64,000 nt of DNA from Natronocalculus amylovorans (lineage in GTDB: Archaea; Halobacteriota; Halobacteria; Halobacteriales; Haloferacaceae), in NCBI RefSeq assembly GCF_023638035.1, contig NZ_JAKRVX010000002.1, positions 620,001 to 684,000 on the forward strand. The letters run 5' to 3'. Positions 43,644 through 53,135 of the stretch are shown piece by piece; within the stretch, counting starts at the first letter, position 1, and each line of letters opens with the position of its first letter. The position numbers and the translations under genes were made by a program. The notes under the pieces are model-generated. The model saw nothing but the letters and a program-made list of their open reading frames with translations, had not been told where the DNA came from and ran no database searches.

Positions 43644-44981
43644 TCAAACCATTGAAGTTAAATCGCTTACGTAACGCGTCTCAACAAATATAATTACGTG
43701 ATCACCGGCCCGTAATCTTGTATCACCACGGGGAGTCACAAACGATCGGTCCCGAGTAATCGCACCAATAACAAGCTGGAAACCGAGCTCAGAAACGAGT
43801 TCACTGATTGGCCGATCTATGAGTTCGCTATCCGCAGTTAGTTCAAGTTCAACAACCTCTGCTTGGTCGTTCTCCAGCACTGCAATATTCTCCGCAACCG
43901 TTTCATAACTGAATTTGATGATCTCTTCGGCAGTCACTTTTCGTGGGTTGATTGCGACATCAATCCCAATCTCTTCAAAGAGTGTCACATAGTCCCCGCT
44001 ATCGACGATTGAAATAACACGCTGAGCGCCAACACGTTTTGCTAGCACGGAGGCAAGCAGGTTCTTTTCATCGGATTCGAGAGCTGAAACAACGATATCG
44101 GCTTCATCAACATGTTCACGCGAAAGAAATTCAGTATCTGTAGCGTCGTGCTGCATTACCATCGTATGGGGAAGCTTTTCTGCAATCCAGCGAGCACGAT
44201 CGCGATCTTGTTCAATAAGTCTCGGCTTGAAGTTCCGTTCCTCGAGAAGGCGGGCGGTCTGATAGCCAACTGGACTGCCACCAATGATAACAATCTCATC
44301 TGCGGAATCAGGTGTTGCATCCGGAGCAATATCCATCGCAAACGATTGAACACTCTCTGGACTACCGATGACAACAGCACGGTCTGCGGATTCAATAACT
44401 GTCTCTCCGGTCGGGAGAATCATTTCACCATGTCTAAATAAAGCTGCGAATGTAAGCGAGTCAAACCGGTCTGCCTCAGCAACCGTTTGACCTGCAACTG
44501 GACTATCGTGTCCAATCTCAAACTCTGCCATCTGGACAAGCCCACCGGCAAATGGGTCCACGTCGATCGCAGATGGAAGTCCAACAACACGAACGACATT
44601 TTCTGCAGTGAGCAGATCAGTACAGACAATAAAGTCGGCACCGAACGCGTTCTCTGTTCGCTTCCATGTGTGAAGATACTCGACACTTTTTGTCCGAGCA
44701 ATCGTGAACGGGTCGCCGATCGTTTTTGCAGTTCCACATGCAACAAGATTTGTTTGATCGTTATCCGTGCTCGCAATGAACAGATCAGCATTATCAACCC
44801 GAGCCTCCTCAAGCGCTGACAGTGTAGTCCCATCGCCAACAAATGCCAACACATCAAGGTCATATTTGAGAGACTCCACGCGGTCATCATCAACATCAAC
44901 CACGACGACATCGTGGTCCGCTGCAAGACTGGCTGCGATCGTTGTTCCAACCTCGCCAGCACCAACAATGACCACATACAT
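43644..44981 (-). CDS. trkA: Trk potassium uptake regulator TrkA
   Basis: A 445-residue protein with two tandem RCK units. The first Rossmann motif GAGEVGTTIA lies near 7-16 with acidic strand end VVDVDDD; the second, GGSPVGYQTARLL, near 234-246. Each is followed by a TrkA_C domain (around 145-220 and 370-440). NAD(H) or ATP binding gates TrkH. It is the upstream gene of the trkA-trkH operon. Confidence 0.94.
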   Translation of the reverse strand: MYVVIVGAGEVGTTIAASLAADHDVVVVDVDDDRVESLKYDLDVLAFVGDGTTLSALEEARVDNADLFIASTDNDQTNLVACGTAKTIGDPFTIARTKSVEYLHTWKRTENAFGADFIVCTDLLTAENVVRVVGLPSAIDVDPFAGGLVQMAEFEIGHDSPVAGQTVAEADRFDSLTFAALFRHGEMILPTGETVIESADRAVVIGSPESVQSFAMDIAPDATPDSADEIVIIGGSPVGYQTARLLEERNFKPRLIEQDRDRARWIAEKLPHTMVMQHDATDTEFLSREHVDEADIVVSALESDEKNLLASVLAKRVGAQRVISIVDSGDYVTLFEEIGIDVAINPRKVTAEEIIKFSYETVAENIAVLENDQAEVVELELTADSELIDRPISELVSELGFQLVIGAITRDRSFVTPRGDTRLRAGDHVIIFVETRYVSDLTSMV

Positions 44982-45016
44982 ACACCCAGCGAGTAGCCCA
45001 ACAACTAAATTGGTTA

Positions 45017-45685
45017 CTATTGTGCCGTTTTGTCGGCAAAAAATGTCGAAAGTGCCGCTGAGACGATCTCATCAGGCGACTGATTCTGCATCGAGGCGGC
45101 TCGGCGGAGTTCAATATACGTCTCAAGCGGAAGTTGAATCTCAAGCGCACCTGGAATGACGTTGTAGGCTCGAAGCGCATCTTCGACCGGCGTCCCATCA
45201 TTAACATCGCTTGCAATCGATCGGACATCGCGAACCGTCAGGTCGCCATCTAATACAGCCCATGCGATCGCATAGCGAGCTTCACCGGGGACACGAGCAA
45301 TATGTTTTGCCGCAGTAGGGGCGATATGCCCACGAGCAACGTGTCGGCGGATCGCCTGCGGGAGATCGTGAACACGGGCCCATTTTCTGATGAACGAGAC
45401 GGAGACGTCACCTCCTGCACGCTCGGCTGCAGCCTTATATGAGCCAACACCACGAACCAGCGCCGCGCACGCTGCTGCGCCACGAAGCATGATTACATTA
45501 TCGTCTGCGCCAACTGTGTTCTCAGAGAACTGTCGGACAACCTTGGCTGCTTCAGCCACACTTTCGGGGTCGTCAGGATCGAACCCGATCGCTTCGGCGG
45601 CACGCTCACCCGTGATTTCGGGGTCGGCACGAACAACAGGGGCGCCAACTGGCGATCGACGATTCGATGCAGGCTCCTCAGTCAT
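45017..45685 (-). CDS. ParB-HTH-like haloarchaeal protein (DUF7119-like)
   Basis: A 222-residue protein. After a disordered acidic N-terminus, residues about 65-160 contain SYKAAAERAGGDVSVSFIRKWARVHDLPQAIRRHVARGHIAPTAAKHIA, a helix-turn-helix of ParB/KorB type including the ARGHIAP turn. The C-terminal part (LEIQLPLETYIELRRAASMQNQSPDEIVSAAL) resembles a ribbon-helix-helix strand and helices. A DNA-binding regulator is likely. No ParA or nuclease domain. ATG at 45685 is chosen. It is upstream of trkA in the same direction by 35 bases, so trk regulation is possible. Confidence 0.65.
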   Translation of the reverse strand: MTEEPASNRRSPVGAPVVRADPEITGERAAEAIGFDPDDPESVAEAAKVVRQFSENTVGADDNVIMLRGAAACAALVRGVGSYKAAAERAGGDVSVSFIRKWARVHDLPQAIRRHVARGHIAPTAAKHIARVPGEARYAIAWAVLDGDLTVRDVRSIASDVNDGTPVEDALRAYNVIPGALEIQLPLETYIELRRAASMQNQSPDEIVSAALSTFFADKTAQ

Positions 45686-45748
45686 GGTTCCAATATTCGT
45701 GTGATGGGTCAAAAGCCCAGTGTACTGTGGCAGTCTTCGCGGTGTGTG

Positions 45749-45982
45749 TCACAGTGAATCCTCACGCTGCGCGGAAAGATGCTCCCAAACTTCAGTGCAT
45801 CCAGCACCGTCGGAGAGGCCTGCAAGATGTTCGGTATCGTCTGTCTCGGCGTCAGCGTCAGCGTCAGCGTCTTCATCAGTCGAATCAGCTTCAGCGTCGA
45901 GTTCGGTTTTTTTGTCGTTTTCATATGATTCCTTGTTTGTCTCGTCGCCAGCACCGTCTGTATGGTGGGTTAGCTTACTCAT
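45749..45982 (-). CDS. Small acidic haloarchaeal protein
   Basis: A 77-residue protein, mostly disordered and Asp/Glu-rich (several Asp-Ala repeats around 37-50), ending with a conserved-looking short motif GAGCTEVWEHLSAQRE. ATG at 45982 lies 7-10 bases after a strong GGAGG ribosome site. The DNA behind the Asp-Ala stretch is a short imperfect GTCAGC repeat. No family named; the end motif suggests a real protein. It is 63 bases upstream of the ParB-like gene in the same direction. Confidence 0.6.
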   Translation of the reverse strand: MSKLTHHTDGAGDETNKESYENDKKTELDAEADSTDEDADADADAETDDTEHLAGLSDGAGCTEVWEHLSAQREDSL

Positions 45983-46283
45983 CAGCCACCTCCTCGGATC
46001 GATCGTACAGTTCAGGTGCAACGTCTGCAGAGGTATGTTGAATAACAGATTTGGACGGTAGTGTCATCAAAACCCTATTTTATGGCTGAAGGGATAACCC
46101 CGTTCGAAGTTGTAACACATACCTGTGATTCTGGATACCGGATGATGTTGCAGCTAGCTTGGAGGCGGCTAAACGGCAGAATCCGGGGACAGCAGAGAGA
46201 TCAGTTAGCTATGCCCGTCACCAACAGAGTCAGCCGTTGCAGTATGGCGAGACTACAGGGTCGAGCATCCCATACCGTAGTGT
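45983..46283. other. Intergenic stretch between divergent genes
   Basis: About 300 bases between the small acidic gene (minus) and the Cys-containing gene (plus). It holds a GGAGG ribosome site at its left edge and AT-rich boxes near 46068-46084. Short open frames here have no protein character. Nothing else is seen. Confidence 0.4.
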
Positions 46284-46592
46284 ATGAGCGTTGCAGTTCG
46301 AATCCTCGATGATGGGGCGTGGCTCTCGGTTAACGATGAACGGCAGGTGAGCGTGAGTGAGCTCTGGCGGCTTAATGCGCCCGAATTTTGTCAGTGTGAG
46401 CAGACGGACTTTCTTGCAGAGGGGTTTTTATCAGCCCGATCGAGCGGTCGAACGGTGACGGTCGAAACCTATGGACAGTGCATCGCGTGTGGGAGCAGTG
46501 GAACGGTTGGACACGTCCCTGTCGGAGAAATTATACACGGTGAATTCTACGGGTACGACCGTGAGGGCGATGTGTTAACGCCGGTTGCGTGA
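46284..46592 (+). CDS. Hypothetical Cys-containing protein upstream of nitrite reductase
   Basis: A 102-residue soluble protein. It begins with a strand-rich segment (VAVRILDDGAWLSV), then CQCEQ near 37-41 and CIACGSSG near 66-73, which together could make a four-Cys zinc or Fe-S site. No family is recognised with confidence. It precedes the nitrite/sulfite reductase gene by 80 bases in the same direction and could assist it, for example in cofactor handling, but that is inference. Confidence 0.6.
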   Translation: MSVAVRILDDGAWLSVNDERQVSVSELWRLNAPEFCQCEQTDFLAEGFLSARSSGRTVTVETYGQCIACGSSGTVGHVPVGEIIHGEFYGYDREGDVLTPVA

Positions 46593-46672
46593 TATACTGA
46601 GACAGAACCGGCAACATCATCCTTGTTTTCGAAGCACCGGGAAGGGTTGACGCGGTAGTTGTCCGTTTACGT

Positions 46673-48460
46673 ATGGCAGGTAGAACGATAGATATGCCAA
46701 CTGACGTGGAGCGATGGAAATCAGAGGTGTACGGAAACGAGATCCGTGAGCACCTCTATCGGTTTGCCGAAACCGGGTGGGGTTCGATCCCTGATGATGA
46801 ACGGGACGAGTGGTTTGAACGATTTAAATGGTGGGGACTGTACCACCAGCGGAACGGTCAAGAAAGCTACTTTATGATGCGGATTGGGACGCCAAACGGC
46901 GTCCTTGAGCCAGGACAAACAAAAGTCATTGCAGACGTGGCAAACAAGTATGCAACTGGGCCGGTCGAAAACCCGGAGTTTGGAAACGCATACGTCGATT
47001 GGACAACCCGACAGTCAATCCAGCTGCATTGGATCAAACTTGAAGACATTCCTGATATTTTTGAGACGTTAGAGGCGAACGGTCTCTCAACGCAACAGGC
47101 CTGTGGTGACTCATGGCGAAACATTGTCGGCAATCCGATGGCCGGGAAAGCGCCGGAGTTTGTTGATGCGCTGCCTGTGATTCATGAACTGAACGATCGG
47201 TTCAAAGGCAATGATGACCACTCGAACCTGCCACGAAAATGGAAAGTGTCCGTGACTGGGTCTGCAGACGGCTCCGGACAAGGAGATATCAACGACCTTG
47301 CGCTTGAGCCTGCATACAAGCAGATTAACCGGAAAGAGGTTCGTGGATTCAATATTCGTGTTGGAGGTGGACTCGCACGAAACGAACCACGGCTTGCGCG
47401 TGATATTGATGTGTTCGTTGAGCCATCGGAGGCAGCAGACGTTGCAGCAGGTATCTCTGCACTGTTCCGTGAGCATGGTGACAGAGAAAACCGGTACAAC
47501 GCACGCATCAAATTCCTTGTTGATGAGTGGGGGCCGGAGAAACTACGGCGCGTCTTGCAGGAGGAGTTTGTTGACTTCGAGTTGAAATCAGCGGGAACGG
47601 ATCTCCGAGATGAGTACACCTACAATGCTGGTGGAGAACATGGCGATCTGATCGGCGTCCACGAGCAACGCGATGGGAAGTATTACCTCGGACTCAATGT
47701 GCTTGTTGGGCGGATGGGTGCGGATGACACTGCCGAGCTTGCACGTCTTGCAGATACCTACGGCTCCGGGAGTGTCCGAGTGACACAACGACAGAATGTC
47801 ATTATCGCCGATGTCCCAGAATCAAAGCTAGATGCCCTGCTTGCGGAGGATCTACTTGAACACTACTCGCCGAACCCGCATCCGTTTATGCGTGGCTCTG
47901 TCGCCTGTACGGGGACCGAGTTCTGTTCGCTGTCGATCGTCGAAACAAAGAACCGGCAGGTGCGGTTTGCACGATGGCTCAAAGAGAACGTGGCGCTTCC
48001 GGACGGCGTTGAAGAGTTCCACATCCACCTTTCAGGCTGTACGGCATCATGTGCACAGCCACAGATCGCAGATATCTCACTGCGAGGGATGAAAACACGA
48101 AAGAACGGCGAAGCAGTCGAGGCGCTCGACATTGGTCTTGGCGGTGGACTCGGAGAGAACCCACAGTTCGCTTCATGGGTCGGTCAGCGCGTCCCTGTTG
48201 ATGAAGTTCCTGGCGCGGTCAAGAACCTGCTTGCTACGTTCGAGGACCATCGGGATGGGAATGAAACATTCCGTGAGTTCATCGCACGCCACGACGAAGA
48301 GGAGCTTGAAGCATTCATCGAACCGGAGGAAACGAGCTACGAGGACCCATTCATGCACAATACCAAACTCACATGGTACCCATATGCCGAAGATGATTCC
48401 ATGGATGCAAGCCCAGCACCGGCACATCCTGACGGGACGCCAATTGCAAGCGACGACTAA
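46673..48460 (+). CDS. Ferredoxin-dependent nitrite/sulfite reductase
   Basis: A 595-residue siroheme enzyme reducing nitrite to ammonium (or sulfite to sulfide) with six electrons from ferredoxin. The siroheme-[4Fe-4S] Cys residues are C412 and C418 (ACTGTEFC) and C456 and C460 (SGCTASC). The two-fold repeated ferrodoxin-like halves and KVSVTGSAD / GLGGGLGENP segments are present. The pattern fits assimilatory nitrite reductase (NasD/NirA type) better than sulfite reductase, but without nitrate reductase genes nearby this is not proven. An ATG seven codons later (46694) may be the true start. Single gene with possible partner at 46284. Confidence 0.85.
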   Translation: MAGRTIDMPTDVERWKSEVYGNEIREHLYRFAETGWGSIPDDERDEWFERFKWWGLYHQRNGQESYFMMRIGTPNGVLEPGQTKVIADVANKYATGPVENPEFGNAYVDWTTRQSIQLHWIKLEDIPDIFETLEANGLSTQQACGDSWRNIVGNPMAGKAPEFVDALPVIHELNDRFKGNDDHSNLPRKWKVSVTGSADGSGQGDINDLALEPAYKQINRKEVRGFNIRVGGGLARNEPRLARDIDVFVEPSEAADVAAGISALFREHGDRENRYNARIKFLVDEWGPEKLRRVLQEEFVDFELKSAGTDLRDEYTYNAGGEHGDLIGVHEQRDGKYYLGLNVLVGRMGADDTAELARLADTYGSGSVRVTQRQNVIIADVPESKLDALLAEDLLEHYSPNPHPFMRGSVACTGTEFCSLSIVETKNRQVRFARWLKENVALPDGVEEFHIHLSGCTASCAQPQIADISLRGMKTRKNGEAVEALDIGLGGGLGENPQFASWVGQRVPVDEVPGAVKNLLATFEDHRDGNETFREFIARHDEEELEAFIEPEETSYEDPFMHNTKLTWYPYAEDDSMDASPAPAHPDGTPIASDD

Positions 48461-48756
48461 TCGGCACAAAATTGCGTGCGTGTTCTGTGAGGAACACGTG
48501 ACAACCCGTATTTTGTACGTATTTCAAATTTGTCAGTGGTAATGACAAACACAAACATACAGAACCCATTCGTCACTGTTTGTCACGACAAGCAACCTAC
48601 CGACAAACATTTAAACAAAAATATCCGACTATTGTATGAGGAGTTAAACGTGAGGTTACGTTATCCAAACGCATGTCATCGAATCGTTCATCAGATCCCC
48701 GGTTTCGAGCGCCGTAATACAGCACGGGCTATGGCGCAGAAACCGGGGGTCAACCG
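48461..48756 (+). other. Intergenic stretch before the DMT transporter
   Basis: About 296 bases with no protein-like frame. It is AT-rich near 48530-48640, with the box TTTAAACAAAAATA at about 48608-48621. This could be a promoter for the transporter gene, though it lies over 130 bases from the start codon; a leader transcript would be needed. Confidence 0.35.
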
Positions 48757-49713
48757 ATGAGAATCGGTTCAACCCTCTCGTTGTTCGTGATCGCGTCGAT
48801 CGGCCTCGGAACCTCGTTCGTCGGGATCGAAACCGGATTGGCCGCGGTGCCGCCGGTGTTGTTTGCCGCGTTCAGATTTGACTTTGCAGCGGTGCTCCTG
48901 TTGGGCTTTGTGGCATACAGATACGAAATCTGGACACCACAGTCGCGAAATGACGTGTTTGCGATCGTTGCAAGCGGTGTCTTCGTTGTTGCAATCAACA
49001 ACGGGCTGCTCTTTGTTGGCCAGCAGTACACGACCAGCGGTGCTGCAGCAGTCACCTACGGACTGTTGCCTGTGATTTCACCGCTCTTTGCGTTCCTGCT
49101 GCTGAGCGATCGAGTCTCTGCGATCGATTTTGGTGGCATCTTGGTAGGCCTTGTTGGTGTACTGATCCTTGTCTCGCCAACACCAGGCTCGCTTGGTGAC
49201 AGTACCTACGGCCAGTCGTTGATTGCGATCGCCGCACTCAGCATTGCATTGGGAAGTGTCGCCACAAAGCGATTCAAGCCAACGCTTGCAATGCTACCAC
49301 TGTCAGCGTGGGCGATGGCGCTTGGTGCAGTATTGTTGCACATAACAAGTGTTGCGATCGGTGAGACAACGTCCATTGCGTGGACACCGGAGACACTCAC
49401 AGCGGTGGTCTACGTTGGTATTCCAGGGACAGCGGTTGCATACGGTGCGTACTTCCTCCTGATTGCACAAGCAGGACCGGTGCATGCCAACCTTGTCGCG
49501 TACACTGTCCCAGCGGTGGCAACCGTGAGTGGCTGGCTTGTGCTCGGAGAGGTACTCTCAGCAACGACAGTCATTGGATTCTTCATAATCCTTGCAGGGT
49601 TCGTTGTCATACAGCGATCGGCTGTGCGTGAGCTACGTGACAACTACCGTAGACCACCAGGATATGAGGAAACAGCCACCACAGATCGCACCGAGTTTGT
49701 CACAGACGACTGA
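48757..49713 (+). CDS. EamA/DMT-superfamily permease
   Basis: A 318-residue transporter with ten predicted membrane helices in two EamA repeats (about 5-140 and 150-290): an N-terminal FVIASIGLGTSFVGIETGLAAVPPVLFAAFRFD, and a second repeat ending PGTAVAYGAYFLLIAQAGPVHANLVAYTVPAVATVSGWLVLGE, a typical last-repeat motif. Family members export amino acids or other metabolites. Substrate unknown. ATG at 48757. Confidence 0.88.
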   Translation: MRIGSTLSLFVIASIGLGTSFVGIETGLAAVPPVLFAAFRFDFAAVLLLGFVAYRYEIWTPQSRNDVFAIVASGVFVVAINNGLLFVGQQYTTSGAAAVTYGLLPVISPLFAFLLLSDRVSAIDFGGILVGLVGVLILVSPTPGSLGDSTYGQSLIAIAALSIALGSVATKRFKPTLAMLPLSAWAMALGAVLLHITSVAIGETTSIAWTPETLTAVVYVGIPGTAVAYGAYFLLIAQAGPVHANLVAYTVPAVATVSGWLVLGEVLSATTVIGFFIILAGFVVIQRSAVRELRDNYRRPPGYEETATTDRTEFVTDD

Positions 49714-49764
49714 AACTGTTGACGCGAGCGACACCCATTTTTGACTTGGAGTTCGATCCTCTGT

Positions 49765-50049
49765 ATGCCAGATCGACTGCTTCGAGTAAACGCCTACACA
49801 ACATTTGACCTGCTGGATGGAGAAGCCGTTGGACATGACTTTTCCGAGAGTGCACTTGCTGTCCTCAATGTAACTGCGCCTCGAAAAAATCCGGATCATG
49901 TGAAACTTGAGTTCGAATTGGACAATACACAACTTGAGCAGCTCCCAGCACACGCCGATCGTGTACGACTCTCCGCAGCTGAAGCTCGGACACTTGCGGC
50001 CGAGTTAGAAAAATATGCAACACGTGTTGACGAAGCCACAGAGGAGTAG
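49765..50049 (+). CDS. DUF6360-like haloarchaeal protein
   Basis: A 94-residue soluble acidic protein: MPDRLLRVNAYTTFDLLDGEAVGHDF, then SALAVLNVTAPRKNPDHVKLEFELDN, LPAHADRVRLSAAEARTLAAELEKYA. This matches the haloarchaeal DUF6360 family, of unknown function. ATG at 49765 is used; one eight codons upstream is out of the conserved region. Tandem with the methyltransferase gene, 63 bases upstream. Confidence 0.8.
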   Translation: MPDRLLRVNAYTTFDLLDGEAVGHDFSESALAVLNVTAPRKNPDHVKLEFELDNTQLEQLPAHADRVRLSAAEARTLAAELEKYATRVDEATEE

Positions 50050-50112
50050 CCGCCAGAGTATGTGATACAAGCGTGCAATCGAACTATACGATTCCGGAGA
50101 GTGCGTTGTGTA

Positions 50113-50901
50113 ATGACTGATTCGTGGGATCCACAGCTCTACGACGGGGCGCACGCATTTGTCCATGAGTACGGCGAGGATGTATTGGAACTGCTTGCAC
50201 CACAGACTGGTGAGCAAATTATTGATCTTGGCTGTGGAACCGGCCATTTAGCCGCCGCAATTGCAGACAATGGTGTAGATGTGACTGGCATCGATGCAGA
50301 CCAAGAGATGATACACGAGGCTCGAAACACCTATCCACAGCAGACATTCATTCACGCGACTGCACAGCGCCTCTCTGCGATCGAGACACTCCCAGAAACG
50401 GTCGACGCCGTGTTCACGAATGCAGCGCTCCATTGGATCCCGGAAACGGATCAGCAGCTGGTGGCAGACAGTGTGTTTGAACGACTTCGAGCAGGTGGGC
50501 GATTTGTTGGGGAGTTTGGTGGCTACAGAAATGTGCATGCGATCGAGTCTGCACTCAAAGCGGAACTAACGGCTCGCGGACACCAGTTTGAGAATCCGTG
50601 GTACTTCCCGTCGATCGGGACCTACAGCCAGCTTCTCGAAGCGGCAGGGTTTGAAATCCGATATATGCGGCTGTTCGATCGGCCAACTGAACTCGAAGAC
50701 GGTCCGAAAGGATTGCGAAACTGGCTCGAAATGTTCACCGATTCGTTTTTTAAATATGTTGAGCCGGCAGAGCGGGATTCGCTCTGTTCGGCAGTTGAAG
50801 CACGACTCAGGGGGCAACTATACGACACAAACAGCAACACATGGACCGCAGATTATCGGCGGCTTCGGTTTGTTGCTGTCGTCCCGGAGCACAGACCGTA
50901 A
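50113..50901 (+). CDS. SAM-dependent methyltransferase (Tam-like)
   Basis: A 262-residue class I methyltransferase. SAM-binding motif IDLGCGTGHLAAAI near 37-50, the acidic GIDADQEMI near 58-66, and VFTNAALHWIPE near 96-107 as motif IV resemble trans-aconitate 2-methyltransferase. TamB-type enzymes detoxify trans-aconitate made by aconitase; the acn gene is in the window but 13 kb away. The start at 50113 is chosen because the upstream 17 codons are not conserved in character. Its stop abuts that of the opposing membrane-protein gene. Confidence 0.85.
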   Translation: MTDSWDPQLYDGAHAFVHEYGEDVLELLAPQTGEQIIDLGCGTGHLAAAIADNGVDVTGIDADQEMIHEARNTYPQQTFIHATAQRLSAIETLPETVDAVFTNAALHWIPETDQQLVADSVFERLRAGGRFVGEFGGYRNVHAIESALKAELTARGHQFENPWYFPSIGTYSQLLEAAGFEIRYMRLFDRPTELEDGPKGLRNWLEMFTDSFFKYVEPAERDSLCSAVEARLRGQLYDTNSNTWTADYRRLRFVAVVPEHRP

Positions 50902-51690
50902 TTATCGGCCGATTGCGGCCATCAGTTCATCGCCACGCTCTGCGATCGCAATGAACAAAATAGCCCACAAGACAACAACAAAACCAAGAACAACACCAAG
51001 GCTGGATCCCTGTTCTACACCCGGATACACGATCGATCCGACACCGATTACGAGCATGAAGAATGCAGCTGCATATGCAGGGAACCGCCAGCCGGTGCCA
51101 CGGAAGCTCGCATGGATTGAGAGCGCGCCAACTGCCAGCGCAGCAGTAGCCATAAAGAGGTAGTGTTCGAAACCAGCGTGTGCATCAGTGAGACTGAGCT
51201 GAGAAAGCAGCTGATTCGTTGCAAAGGCGATCGCACCCACTGTCGTGACGGCTGCCATCGCAGCCATTCGTCGATCAAGCGTCTCAACAGACGGCAGTTG
51301 TGAACGACCTGCTGGGTGAACGATTGCCATGACAGTAAGCAGTCCGAGGAGAATAATGAACACTGGAGAGAAGCCGGATCCAATGGTGAATACGATACTA
51401 AAAAGTCCCCAAATAATGAGTGAGCTATGAAGTGCACCAACGCGTTTTGCGGGCTGGACTGCTTGGGCAACAACACCCAAAAGCAACAGACCAAACACGC
51501 TCCCGAGAACAAAATGGTGGAGTTCGTGTGTCGGATAGATATAGCCGCCAAGAATAATACCGGTCCAAAACAGCATTGGCTCGGAGAATGCAGGGACAGA
51601 GAGAGCTAAAAACCCAACGCCTGCGAGGGCAAAGACAGGGAGTTTGAGACTCCTAATCGAAAGGTTTGTGAGAGCGGTACGAGTGCTCAT
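50902..51690 (-). CDS. Hypothetical polytopic membrane protein
   Basis: A 262-residue protein with about eight hydrophobic helices across its length and a short basic N-terminus. Conserved-looking residues are HELHHFVLG near 56-64 and DAHAGFEHYLFM near 168-179, containing His residues that could bind metal or heme. No family recognised. Its stop immediately follows the methyltransferase stop on the other strand. Confidence 0.65.
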   Translation of the reverse strand: MSTRTALTNLSIRSLKLPVFALAGVGFLALSVPAFSEPMLFWTGIILGGYIYPTHELHHFVLGSVFGLLLLGVVAQAVQPAKRVGALHSSLIIWGLFSIVFTIGSGFSPVFIILLGLLTVMAIVHPAGRSQLPSVETLDRRMAAMAAVTTVGAIAFATNQLLSQLSLTDAHAGFEHYLFMATAALAVGALSIHASFRGTGWRFPAYAAAFFMLVIGVGSIVYPGVEQGSSLGVVLGFVVVLWAILFIAIAERGDELMAAIGR

Positions 51691-51828
51691 CGGTTGGCCT
51701 CACTCTTGAACGCAATTGTGCAATCATTTGACGGGCCGAATGGAGTTTTTTGGATACTAACCATGATTCTCAGCCGAACGATGATGGGAGTGTATAAAAT
51801 ACTATATAATTCAGTGAAACTGATATTT

Positions 51829-53061
51829 TCAAACGGTGATTACCTCACCCAACGTCGGTGCTGTGGCGGTATATCCATCCTCACGGAGTTCGGCCGCGAA
51901 CCGATCGGTTGAATCGCCATGATTGAGCAGGATTGTCGCCTCCTCGTATGAGGAAAGAAACGATCGAAGTCCATCATGATCAGCGTGTGCGGAGAAATCA
52001 AAGAGGTCGACTTGTGCTGAGACCGGATAGATCCCACCGTTGAGTTGACAGCGCCCAGTTTCGAGCAGTTCACGGCCAGGGGTTCCGTCAACCTGATACC
52101 CAGTCAATGCAATCCGGTTCTTTGGATGGGTCCGTATTGCTGGAATATATGTCATGGCAGGGCCACCAGTCAACATGCCAGAGGTAGTTACAATGACCGT
52201 GTTATCTCTCGCAATTCGTTTTCGTTGTCCATCACGGCCGGTGACAAATCGGGCATGTCGCTTCGCGCGGGCGAGCGCGTCCGGGTCACGAAGAAACGTC
52301 GGATGGTCTCGGACGATCGACAGCACTTCTTGGCCCATTCCATCAACGTAACAGTCGATATCGTGTGCCTCACAGACCATGAGCAGCTCTTGAGTCCGGC
52401 CGATCGCAAACGCAGGTACGACAACGGTACCACCCTCCCAAACCGTCGTTTTGACCTGCTCGGCAAACGAACGTTCGACGGCCGATCGACCCTCATGTGT
52501 TACATCAGCGTATGTTGATTCACAGATGACAACATCCGCATCCGGTCTCTCGGTTGTCCCGGAGAGTAATCGAGTATCATCCGTGTGAAAATCACCGGAA
52601 TATAACAGCGTTGTCTCTCCGTCATCAACAAGCACATGTGCCGAGCCGGGAATATGACCTGCGTTATAAAATGTGATCTCATGGCCCGCTGCGTCAAACG
52701 GCTCGTTGTAGCCGTGTCGCCGATCGACTTCCGTCATCCGCGCGGCGTGGGCATCAGTAAACGGGCAGGCCATTGTCCCGCCGTGGAGTTTGAGCGTATC
52801 ACGCGCAAGCACCTGTGCAAGGCGGGCGGTCGGTGGTGTCCAGTGAATCTCGGGGCGATCGGCCCCTGAAAGCAACGACGGGAGCGCACCAACATGATCA
52901 AGATGACCGTGTGAGACAACAATAGCATCCGGAGAGACGTTTCCAAGAGGATACTGCGGTGGGTTGGCTGTGAGCGAGCCGTAATCCAAAAGCAGCCGAT
53001 CGTTGACGAGGATTGCGCTCCTGCCAACCTCGCCTGCCGCGCCTAAAAACTGCAGTTTCAT
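51829..53061 (-). CDS. Beta-CASP metallo-beta-lactamase RNase
   Basis: A 410-residue MBL-fold nuclease of the CPSF73/aCPSF2-like group without KH domains. Motifs: SHGHLDHVG near 50-58 (HxHxDH), AGHIPGSAH near 133-141, SGDFH near 156-160, FAIGRTQELLM as beta-CASP start near 219-229, TTSGMLTGGPA near 299-309 and FSAHADHDGL near 363-372 with the C-terminal His. Expected to cleave or trim RNA 5' ends. Likely a housekeeping RNA-decay enzyme; substrate unknown. Confidence 0.92.
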   Translation of the reverse strand: MKLQFLGAAGEVGRSAILVNDRLLLDYGSLTANPPQYPLGNVSPDAIVVSHGHLDHVGALPSLLSGADRPEIHWTPPTARLAQVLARDTLKLHGGTMACPFTDAHAARMTEVDRRHGYNEPFDAAGHEITFYNAGHIPGSAHVLVDDGETTLLYSGDFHTDDTRLLSGTTERPDADVVICESTYADVTHEGRSAVERSFAEQVKTTVWEGGTVVVPAFAIGRTQELLMVCEAHDIDCYVDGMGQEVLSIVRDHPTFLRDPDALARAKRHARFVTGRDGQRKRIARDNTVIVTTSGMLTGGPAMTYIPAIRTHPKNRIALTGYQVDGTPGRELLETGRCQLNGGIYPVSAQVDLFDFSAHADHDGLRSFLSSYEEATILLNHGDSTDRFAAELREDGYTATAPTLGEVITV

Positions 53062-53135
53062 ACGGAGAGTAGTAACTCAAACTGTTTTCATGCGTCGGTT
53101 ACAGGAGGCGATCGAAGGGGCCGAAATGAGTAGAA

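Noticed and set aside
45850-45885. Short GTCAGC-type repeats
   Set aside because: Explained by the Asp-Ala run of the small acidic protein on the minus strand; not an array or iteron.
46061-46312. An 83-codon plus-strand frame before the Cys protein
   Set aside because: No recognisable fold, overlaps the next start, and composition is not acidic as expected for this organism.
35098-50901. Functional link between aconitase and the Tam-like methyltransferase
   Set aside because: The genes are 13 kb apart with unrelated neighbours; the similarity to trans-aconitate methyltransferase is only at motif level.
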